64,000 nucleotides of DNA from Sphingomonas sp. GTDB taxonomy: Bacteria > Pseudomonadota > Alphaproteobacteria > Sphingomonadales > Sphingomonadaceae. The stretch is taken from the NCBI RefSeq assembly GCF_024508665.1, contig NZ_JANINP010000007.1, positions 1,196,394-1,260,393 on the forward strand. The letters run 5' to 3'. Position numbers and translations under genes: made by a program. Shown in pieces: positions 58,584 through 64,000 of the stretch (position 1 is the stretch's first letter; the number at the start of each line of letters is the position of its first letter). Below the pieces are notes generated by a model, which did no database searches, was not told the DNA's origin, and was given only the letters and a program-made list of their open reading frames with translations.

Positions 58584-60020
58584 TTAACGGAACGGCGGCT
58601 CGTTGAACGCGCGCAATTTGCGGCTGTGGAGCTTGGCGCCTTCCTGGCGAAGCTCCTCGCAGGTCTGGATGCCGATCCGCATATGCTCGTTGATCGCGCG
58701 TTCGTAGAAGCGGTTGGCTTGGCCCGGCAGCTTGAGCTCGCCATGGAGCGGCTTGTCCGAGACGCAGAGCAAGGTGCCGTAGGGCACCCGGAAGCGATAT
58801 CCTTGCGCGGCGATCGTCGCCGATTCCATATCGATCCCGACCGCGCGGCTGAGCGAGAAGCGCAGCGCCGACTTGGTGTAGCGCAATTCCCAATTGCGGT
58901 CGTCGGTGGTGACGATCGTGCCGGTACGCAGGCGGCGCTTCAATTCCTCGCCCGACTGGCCGCTGATCTTCTCGGCGGCGCGTGCCATCGCGACCTGGAC
59001 CTCGGCAATCGCCGGGACCGGAATTTCGGGGGGCAGCACATCGTCGAGAACATGATCGTCGCGCAAATAAGCGTGCGCCAGGACGTAGTCGCCGATCCGC
59101 TGGCTGGGACGGAGGCCGCCACAATGCCCGATCATCAGCCACGCCTCGGGACGGAGCACGGCCAGGTGATCGCAGATTGTCTTGGCGTTGGACGGTCCCA
59201 CGCCGATATTGACCAATGTGATGCCGGTGCGGTCATCGGCCATCAGATGGTAGGCCGGCATCTGGTGCCGCCGCCACGCGCTGGTATCGGCCAACGCTGC
59301 TTCGATATCGTCCCCCGCGCGCAGCATCACGCCGCCGGCGCCGGACACACCGGTGAAACGGCTACCCTCGCCTAGCTGGTCGAACGCCCAGCGGACGAAT
59401 TCGTCGACATAACGATGATAATTGGTGAACAGCACATAGCGCTGGACGTGCTCGGGCGGCGTGCCGGTATAATGCCGCAGTCGCGCCAGGCTGAAATCGG
59501 TGCGCAATCCGTCGAACAGGGCGAGTGGCCGTGCCTCCCCCGGCGTCGGCAGACCGTCGGCGATCTCGTCACCGATATGCGCCAGCTCGGTCGCCGGAAA
59601 CCAGCGCGCAAGTTCGACCGCCGACACTTCGTCGAGATTGAGTGCATGACTCGGATCGAGCACGTACGGAAAGGGAATTTCCTGCCGCCCCGGCACCGCC
59701 GTGACCTCGACGTCGTAATCCTCGATCAGCAAGGTGAGCTGCTCGGTCAGATAATCGGCATAGATGGCCGGCTTCGTCACGCTGATGCGATAATTGCCCG
59801 CTTCCGACAGCCGGCCGAACGATCGGAGCGGCGTCGGCCGATCATGGTCGCCGCGATAGATCAGCTGGATTTCGGGATAAGCGAACGAGCCGTCGGTGCG
59901 CGATTTGGGATCGGGCGTCTTGCCACTGGTGAGATAGGCCGTCAGCGCGTCCTGAAGACGTTCGACCGAGGCGGAATAGAGCCGATCAAGTTCGGCGACG
60001 ATATCGGAAGCCTGCGTCAT
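58584..60020 (-). CDS. amn: AMP nucleosidase
   Basis: Amn splits AMP to adenine and ribose 5-phosphate, a purine salvage and adenylate-control step. The 478-residue length and sequence (LYSASVERLQDALTAYLTSGKTPDPKSRTDGSFAYPEI, GVGPSNAKTICDHLAVLRPEAWLMIGHCGGLRPSQRIGDYVLAHAYLRDDHVLD and VGIDMESATIAAQGYRFRVPYGTLLCVSDKPLHGELKLPG) fit the AMP nucleosidase family with its NP-1-like C-terminal catalytic domain. Confidence 0.95.
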   Translation of the reverse strand: MTQASDIVAELDRLYSASVERLQDALTAYLTSGKTPDPKSRTDGSFAYPEIQLIYRGDHDRPTPLRSFGRLSEAGNYRISVTKPAIYADYLTEQLTLLIEDYDVEVTAVPGRQEIPFPYVLDPSHALNLDEVSAVELARWFPATELAHIGDEIADGLPTPGEARPLALFDGLRTDFSLARLRHYTGTPPEHVQRYVLFTNYHRYVDEFVRWAFDQLGEGSRFTGVSGAGGVMLRAGDDIEAALADTSAWRRHQMPAYHLMADDRTGITLVNIGVGPSNAKTICDHLAVLRPEAWLMIGHCGGLRPSQRIGDYVLAHAYLRDDHVLDDVLPPEIPVPAIAEVQVAMARAAEKISGQSGEELKRRLRTGTIVTTDDRNWELRYTKSALRFSLSRAVGIDMESATIAAQGYRFRVPYGTLLCVSDKPLHGELKLPGQANRFYERAINEHMRIGIQTCEELRQEGAKLHSRKLRAFNEPPFR

Positions 60021-60078
60021 CCGCTGCAGCTAAAGTACGCGGATGACGCTGGCAAGTCGCGGTCGTGACGTGGGCGCG

Positions 60079-60402
60079 TCAGCTCTTCTTCTTTGCGCCC
60101 TTGGATCCGGTCGTCCCGGTGTCGTCGTCCGACAAGAGTTTCGACGCTCCATAAGCAGCGCCCGCGACGGCCGCTGCAGCACCGGCTGCGATTCCCGCAG
60201 CGGCGATCGGATGTTCCTTGACTGCATTGACTGCCGTCCCAGCCGCGCTGGTCAGCGTCTCCTGCGCCTTGGACAAGAAGGACTTCGATTCGGCCAGCGC
60301 CGTATCTAGCGCGCTTTCGGCAGTCTCGATCGCGCTGTCGACAAGCGACGATTCGGCGGCGCTCGCCTTGGTGTCGATTGTGGTGGTGGTGTCGTCGGCC
60401 AT
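60079..60402 (-). CDS. ElaB/YqjD-like small membrane protein
   Basis: The 107-residue protein from the ATG at 60402 (MADDTTTTIDTKASAAESSLVDSAIE) is a helical Ser/Ala-rich body (FLSKAQETLTSAAGTAVNAVKEHP) with IAAAGIAAGAAAAVAGAAYGAS as C-terminal helix and a charged end (DDDTGTTGSKGAKKKS). The EHPIAAAGIAAG motif is that of DUF883/YqjD/ElaB proteins, which sit at the inner membrane and, in Escherichia coli, bind ribosomes in stationary phase. GTGGAG precedes the start. Function here is inferred. Confidence 0.7.
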   Translation of the reverse strand: MADDTTTTIDTKASAAESSLVDSAIETAESALDTALAESKSFLSKAQETLTSAAGTAVNAVKEHPIAAAGIAAGAAAAVAGAAYGASKLLSDDDTGTTGSKGAKKKS

Positions 60403-60503
60403 GAGTATCTCCACAATAACAGGACGCCGCGAGAACGCGGGGCTACCCCTGGCGTTCCCGCGGCCGTGTCCGTTTGTTTCGCTCGGGCGACGATCCGAGT
60501 TCG

Positions 60504-60986
60504 TCAGAGTTGTTCGAGCAGATGCTCCGCCGAACTGACCTTGAACTCGCCGGGGGCTTCGACGTTGAGTTGTTCGACGACGCCGTCGTTGACGATCATC
60601 GAATAGCGCTGGCTGCGCTCGCCCATGCCGAATTTGGAGCCATCGAACGTGAGACCGACCGACTTAGCGAAATCGGCATTGCCATCGGCGAGCATGGTGA
60701 CCTTGCCGGCAGCGTCATTGGCTTTGCCCCAGGCGCCCATGACGAAAGCGTCGTTGACCGAAGTGAAGGCGATTTCGTCGACGCCCTTGGCCTTGATATC
60801 GTCAGCCTTCTCCAGGAAGCCGGGAAGGTGGCGGGCCGAGCAGGTCGGGGTGAAGGCACCCGGTACGGCAACCACTGCGACCTTGCGGCCGGCGAAGAAT
60901 TCGTCCGAGCTGACCTGTTCGGGACCGTTCTCGGTCGCCTTGACGATCGTGGTGGAAGGCAGTTTGTCGCCGACGGCGATGGTCAT
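60504..60986 (-). CDS. Peroxiredoxin, 1-Cys Prx5-like
   Basis: The 160-residue thiol peroxidase starts MTIAVGDKLPSTTIVKATEN at 60986 behind GGGAGAG. The active site PGAFTPTCSARHLPGFL has peroxidatic C49 with P42-type and T47 partners. No second Cys is present, so it is a one-Cys enzyme that needs glutathione or glutaredoxin for recycling (grxC is in the window). It detoxifies peroxides. It diverges from yqgE. Confidence 0.94.
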   Translation of the reverse strand: MTIAVGDKLPSTTIVKATENGPEQVSSDEFFAGRKVAVVAVPGAFTPTCSARHLPGFLEKADDIKAKGVDEIAFTSVNDAFVMGAWGKANDAAGKVTMLADGNADFAKSVGLTFDGSKFGMGERSQRYSMIVNDGVVEQLNVEAPGEFKVSSAEHLLEQL

Positions 60987-61097
60987 GTCATTCTCTCCCG
61001 ATAGGCGCATCAGCGCGCCGCGCGACCGGCACTTGGCATCGCCAGCAGGAAATTCAAGCCGTGACGGCGGCGGTCCGACCGGCTTAAAGTATTGACG

Positions 61098-61661
61098 ATG
61101 GAATCGGCCGCCCCTTTTCTGACCGGACAATTTCTGCTCGCCTTGCCGGGTATCGGCGATCCGCGGTTCGAGCACGCGGTGATCGCGATGTGCGGGCACG
61201 ATGCGGAAGGCGCGATCGGTATCGGCATCGGCGCGACGATCAATGGGCTCGGCCTGCATGACGTGCTCGACCAATTCGATATAGAGCCCGGTGAGGCGCC
61301 CGACGCGCCGGTTCATTTCGGTGGACCGGTCGAGCCGCGCCGGGGCTTCGTGCTCCACTCGACCGACTGGTCGGGGCAGGACACGATCGAGGTCGCCGGG
61401 CGCTGGTCCTTGTCGGGCACGATCGACATATTGAAGGCGATCGCGGAAGGACAGGGGCCTAGCCGCTGGCTGGTGGCGCTCGGCTATGCCGGCTGGGGGG
61501 CGGGACAGCTCGACGGCGAGATGTTGCGCCATGGCTGGTTCAATATCGCCGGCGATGAGCGCTTGCTGTTCGACACCGAAGCGAGCGACCGCTGGACCGA
61601 GGGGTTCGAACGCGCCGGAATCGATCCGCGGCTGCTCGCGAGCCAGACGGGCACTGCCTGA
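61098..61661 (+). CDS. yqgE: YqgE/AlgH family protein
   Basis: The 187-residue protein has FLTGQFLLALPGIGDPRFEHAVIAMCGHDAEGAIGIGIG, GGPVEPRRGFVLHSTDW and ALGYAGWGAGQLDGEM, the family pattern. AlgH/YqgE has no settled function, though it affects alginate in pseudomonads. Start at ATG 61098; a TTG six bases earlier is weaker. Confidence 0.93.
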   Translation: MESAAPFLTGQFLLALPGIGDPRFEHAVIAMCGHDAEGAIGIGIGATINGLGLHDVLDQFDIEPGEAPDAPVHFGGPVEPRRGFVLHSTDWSGQDTIEVAGRWSLSGTIDILKAIAEGQGPSRWLVALGYAGWGAGQLDGEMLRHGWFNIAGDERLLFDTEASDRWTEGFERAGIDPRLLASQTGTA

Positions 61662-61723
61662 CGCCCGTCCACTCCTGGCGTCCGCTCTTGGCGATCGCCG
61701 AGACAAAGTTTAGCGCCTGATCT

Positions 61724-62407
61724 ATGGGGTACGGGCAACTCGATCGACCGGTATGGAGCGCGCTGACGTCGCGCTGGGCGCGAATCGCGGAAGGGGATGC
61801 GCGCGCCTGGCGGATCGATCGCGATTATGGCGTGTTCGGCGCGGCCGCCGACCGCTCGGCCGAAAGTCTTGCCGCGCTTGCCGCTCTGGTGCCCGAACAG
61901 GGCGAATTATGGATGGTCGAGCGCGAGGACTGGCCCGCGCCGCCCGGGACGCGCTTCGTTCGGCAAGCCGAATGCGTGCAGATGATCTGCGAGAAACTGG
62001 TTGCCGGGGAAGCGCCGGCGTTCGAAGTCGTCGAACTCGATGAGGGCGACGCGCCCGCCATGTATGCTCTCGCGATGCTCACCCAGCCGGGGCCTTATGC
62101 TCCCCATACCAATCGCCTCGGCGATTTCATCGGGGTGAAGCAGGACGGCGCGCTGATCGCGATGGCGGGCGAGCGGATGAAGATGCCCGGCCTGAGCGAA
62201 GTCAGCGGCGTCTGCACGCACCCCGACCATCGCGGCCGCGGTTATGCCGGCGCGCTGATGCGCGTGGTGGCGGAGCGCATGCTGGCGAGGGGGGAGACGC
62301 CCTGGTTGCATGCTTATGCCAGCAACGCAGGGGCGATCGCACTGTACGAGAGCCTGGGGTTTCGGCTCCGTGGTACCGTCACGGCGAGTGTGCTGGTGCG
62401 GGTTTAG
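61724..62407 (+). CDS. GNAT-family N-acetyltransferase (FR47-like)
   Basis: The 227-residue protein has an N-terminal region without known motif, then a GNAT fold: IAMAGERMKMPGLSEVSGVCTHPDHRGRGYAGALMRVVAERML with the CoA-binding RGRGYAG and LHAYASNAGAIALYESLGFRLRGTVTASVLVR. Substrate unknown. It stands alone between yqgE and a bidirectional terminator at 62425. Confidence 0.9.
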   Translation: MGYGQLDRPVWSALTSRWARIAEGDARAWRIDRDYGVFGAAADRSAESLAALAALVPEQGELWMVEREDWPAPPGTRFVRQAECVQMICEKLVAGEAPAFEVVELDEGDAPAMYALAMLTQPGPYAPHTNRLGDFIGVKQDGALIAMAGERMKMPGLSEVSGVCTHPDHRGRGYAGALMRVVAERMLARGETPWLHAYASNAGAIALYESLGFRLRGTVTASVLVRV

Positions 62408-62424
62408 GGCAGCGTTAGCCTTAT

Positions 62425-62451
62425 AAATCCTCCCCGTTCCGGGGAGGATTT
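62425..62451. terminator. Bidirectional intrinsic terminator
   Basis: AAATCCTCCCC and GGGGAGGATTT pair around GTTCC, with TTT after on the plus strand and AAA (TTT on minus) before. It ends the GNAT gene and the convergent sigma-factor gene. Confidence 0.88.
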
Positions 62452-62462
62452 TACGCATCCCG

Positions 62463-63314
62463 CTAGTGCAGCGCGCCTTCCAGATGTCGCAGCTTGTCGG
62501 GATTGCGCATCACGTAGATCGCCTTGATCCGCCCCTGCTCGATCAGCAGCGCTGTGGTCTGCAGCACGCCATCGGCTTCGCGGGTGACGAAGCCGGGCAG
62601 GCCGTTGATCCAGGCGAAGCGAACCAGCTCGCCGAACCGGCCCTGGAGCAGGCGCTGGATCGCCGCATAGGTGCGCCTGACCTCGTCCGCCCCAAGCATG
62701 ACGCGTGCCGCAGCCGGCCGTTTGCCGCCGCCATCCGAATAGAGGCTCACATCGTCGGCGAGCATCGCTCCTAGGACGCCGATCTCACCGCGCGTGGCGG
62801 CGAAGAAGGCCTGGGCGATCTCCAGGCCATGCTCGCGCTCGACCGGATATCGGGGCTTTTCCGCGCGGACATGTTCGCGCGCCCGGCTGGCGAGTTGGCG
62901 GCAGGCCGCCGCGTCGCGACCGAGGCTTTCGGCGACGTCGTCGAAGCTCTCTCCGAAAACGTCGTGGAGCAGGAACGCCGCGCGTTCGAGCGGGGACAGC
63001 CGTTCGAGGGCGAGCATGAGGGGCAGAGTGACGTCCTCCACTTCCTCGGTTTCGACCATCGGCTCGGGTAGCCATGGCCCGATATATTCCTCGCGCTTCA
63101 CTCGCGCCGACTTGAGCTGGTCGAGGCACAGGCGCGTGACGATGCGGCGCAGGAACGCCTCGGGCACGCGAACCGCGTCACGGTCGGTATCGGCCCAGCG
63201 CAGCCAGGCATCCTGCACCACATCCTCGGCATCGGCGACCGAGCCGAGCATGCGGTAGGCGACGCGCATCAGCCGGGGCCGAAGCGCGTCGAATTGGGCG
63301 GCGGCGTCGCTCAC
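62463..63314 (-). CDS. SigJ-type ECF sigma factor
   Basis: The 283-residue protein starts at GTG 63314, overlapping the AhpD-like stop (GTGA). Region 2 is RVAYRMLGSVADAEDVVQDAWLRW, region 4 is LSPLERAAFLLHDVFGESFDDVAESLGRDAAACRQLASRAREHV, and a SnoaL-like domain follows (FFAATRGEIGVLGAMLADDVSLYSDGG), as in the SigJ group (ECF41-like), where this domain controls activity. The linked AhpD/carboxymuconolactone decarboxylase gene is the usual partner. Confidence 0.93.
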   Translation of the reverse strand: MSDAAAQFDALRPRLMRVAYRMLGSVADAEDVVQDAWLRWADTDRDAVRVPEAFLRRIVTRLCLDQLKSARVKREEYIGPWLPEPMVETEEVEDVTLPLMLALERLSPLERAAFLLHDVFGESFDDVAESLGRDAAACRQLASRAREHVRAEKPRYPVEREHGLEIAQAFFAATRGEIGVLGAMLADDVSLYSDGGGKRPAAARVMLGADEVRRTYAAIQRLLQGRFGELVRFAWINGLPGFVTREADGVLQTTALLIEQGRIKAIYVMRNPDKLRHLEGALH

Positions 63315-63766
63315 GCCTTCCATCCGAGGCTCGGCTCGAACAGGTGGAAAGCGACCGCCAGACGGTTCCAGCCGTTGATCACGTTGATCATCATGGTGAG
63401 CTTGACCTGCTCCTCCTTGCTGAAGTGCGCGTCGAGCGCGGCATAGACATCGTCCGGCGCGCCCTTGTCGGCGATCAGCGTCAGCGCCTCGGTCCAAGCC
63501 AGCGCCGCCCGCTCGCGATCGGTATAGCACGGGGCCTCGCGCCATGCCGAGGTCAGATAGATTCGCTGTTCGGTCTCGCCGGCCTGGCGCGCCTCGAACG
63601 TGTGCATATTGATGCAATTGGCGCAGCCATTGATCTGCGACGAGCGGATCTTGACCAGTTCGAGCAGCGGCTTTTCAAGACCGCTCGCAGCCACCGTATT
63701 GGAGAGCGTCAGGAATGCCTGAATCATTTCGGGCGAGGCGGTGTAGGGATTGAGGCGAGGCGTCAT
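63311..63766 (-). CDS. AhpD/carboxymuconolactone decarboxylase-family protein
   Basis: The 151-residue protein from ATG 63766 (GGAC before it) has MTPRLNPYTASPEMIQAFLTL, LVKIRSSQINGCANCINMHTFEARQAGETEQRIYLTSAWREAPCYTDRERAALAWTEALT, with CANC plus His as the redox site of AhpD-like proteins. It probably acts on peroxide or thiols and is the usual companion of SigJ-type sigma factors. The start at 63826 would add 20 residues with no family character. Confidence 0.92.
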   Translation of the reverse strand: MTPRLNPYTASPEMIQAFLTLSNTVAASGLEKPLLELVKIRSSQINGCANCINMHTFEARQAGETEQRIYLTSAWREAPCYTDRERAALAWTEALTLIADKGAPDDVYAALDAHFSKEEQVKLTMMINVINGWNRLAVAFHLFEPSLGWKA

Positions 63767-63855
63767 GGTCGGTCCTTTCATCTGGGATGCGCAGACCTGA
63801 CGAGCCAGCATCCGCGGATGTGACATGACCCGAGAAAAAAACCGTTCGGCACATC

Positions 63856-63875
63856 ATATAAAGAAATCTTTATAT
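63856..63875. promoter_or_regulatory. Perfect palindrome upstream of ahcY (SahR/SamR-like site)
   Basis: ATATAAAGA and TCTTTATAT are exact inverted arms around AA. The position about 70 bases before ahcY and the ATATAAAG-type sequence match the ArsR-family SahR/SamR operators I know for S-adenosylhomocysteine control. It lies in the divergent gap with the AhpD-like gene. Confidence 0.7.
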
Positions 63876-63944
63876 CGAGATTGCAATCGCGCCGTCGGTT
63901 GGCTAGGGGAGCCGCATCAACCGACTTTTCCGGAGATTTTTGAC

Positions 63945-64000
63945 GTGGCCACCGTGCTCGACCGTACGACCGATTATGTCGTGAAGGACCTATCGCTTGC
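63945..64000 (+). CDS. ahcY: Adenosylhomocysteinase (partial, N-terminus only)
   Basis: A GTG at 63945 starts VATVLDRTTDYVVKDLSLA before the window ends. The DYVVKDLSLA motif is the standard beginning of S-adenosylhomocysteine hydrolases, which clear S-adenosylhomocysteine to homocysteine and adenosine in the methyl cycle. GGAG lies at a plausible distance upstream. The palindrome at 63856 suggests SahR/SamR-type control. Confidence 0.85.
   Translation, partial: MATVLDRTTDYVVKDLSL

Noticed and set aside
1..64000. CRISPR arrays, insertion sequences, rRNA operons, replication origins
   Set aside because: No regularly spaced repeats, transposase motifs, rRNA or DnaA-box clusters were noticed on reading both strands.

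Overview
The window looks like a chromosomal segment of a GC-rich alphaproteobacterium of the Sphingomonadales (Sphingomonas-like). The evidence is gene content and codon style: aroK-aroB, xerD-accA, a SWIB mini-protein, a TonB-dependent receptor with a DIVITAQR-type TonB box, glutathione-based formaldehyde detoxification, GatCA, AMP nucleosidase, and many GTG/TTG starts with 4-nt stop/start overlaps. There are no rRNA genes, transposases, integrases of mobile elements or CRISPR arrays. One tRNA gene (Arg, anticodon CCT) is present. Genus assignment is inference.

Layout. 1-6.4 kb: an exported protein cut by the window edge, aroK-aroB-membrane protein, then divergently a small membrane peptide, a large exported protein, xerD and accA. 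6.4-12.4 kb: two Flp-type pilins, mutT, a methyltransferase, comF, a glutaredoxin/Nit1-type amidase/DUF1178 operon, tRNA-Arg, a WYL regulator facing a glutathione transferase across a perfect palindrome, and a SWIB protein. 12.8-15.2 kb: formaldehyde detoxification (frmA, VOC protein, fghA). 15.2-20.4 kb: the most unusual locus, a minus-strand set of a one-repeat secreted YD peptide, a 1447-residue secreted RHS/YD protein with a variable C-terminal tip, and a small AT-rich gene placed as its immunity gene. 20.6-23.6 kb: a TonB-dependent receptor. 23.8-26.2 kb: a pterin/folate cluster (folE, a PTR1-type reductase, folB) and a DUF1993 gene.

26.3-34.8 kb: branched-chain amino acid synthesis (leuA with a probable leader-peptide attenuator, ilvB, ilvN, ilvC), a BLUF photoreceptor, a TMEM175-type channel, miaA and serB. 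35.1-39.3 kb: a ParA-type ATPase, a ribbon-helix-helix protein and a TPR-SPOR protein, facing a Sel1-SPOR protein. 39.3-45.2 kb: pyrB with a metal-site-less dihydroorotase homologue, two tandem AraC-type paralogues, ruvX and a DUF3089 hydrolase. 45.2-50.2 kb: gatC-gatA, a STAS-like protein, a PLP enzyme and asd. 50.3-57.7 kb: a DsbA-fold isomerase, two GFA-family genes flanking an emr-type efflux operon with its MarR regulator, a hydrolase and an M2 peptidase. 57.9-64 kb: an Ala/Lys/Pro-rich membrane-anchored protein, amn, a YqjD-like protein, a 1-Cys peroxiredoxin, yqgE, a GNAT enzyme, a SigJ-type sigma factor with an AhpD-like partner, and the start of ahcY behind a palindrome resembling a SahR/SamR site.

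Two families of inverted-repeat (REPIN-like) elements sit between genes throughout. The strongest leads are the RHS locus (TonB-box-like motifs, C-terminal KDEL, stand-alone YD peptide), the leuA leader, the ParA/RHH/SPOR cluster, and several sharply defined palindromic operators. Functions are inferred from motifs recognised by eye; no database search was run.
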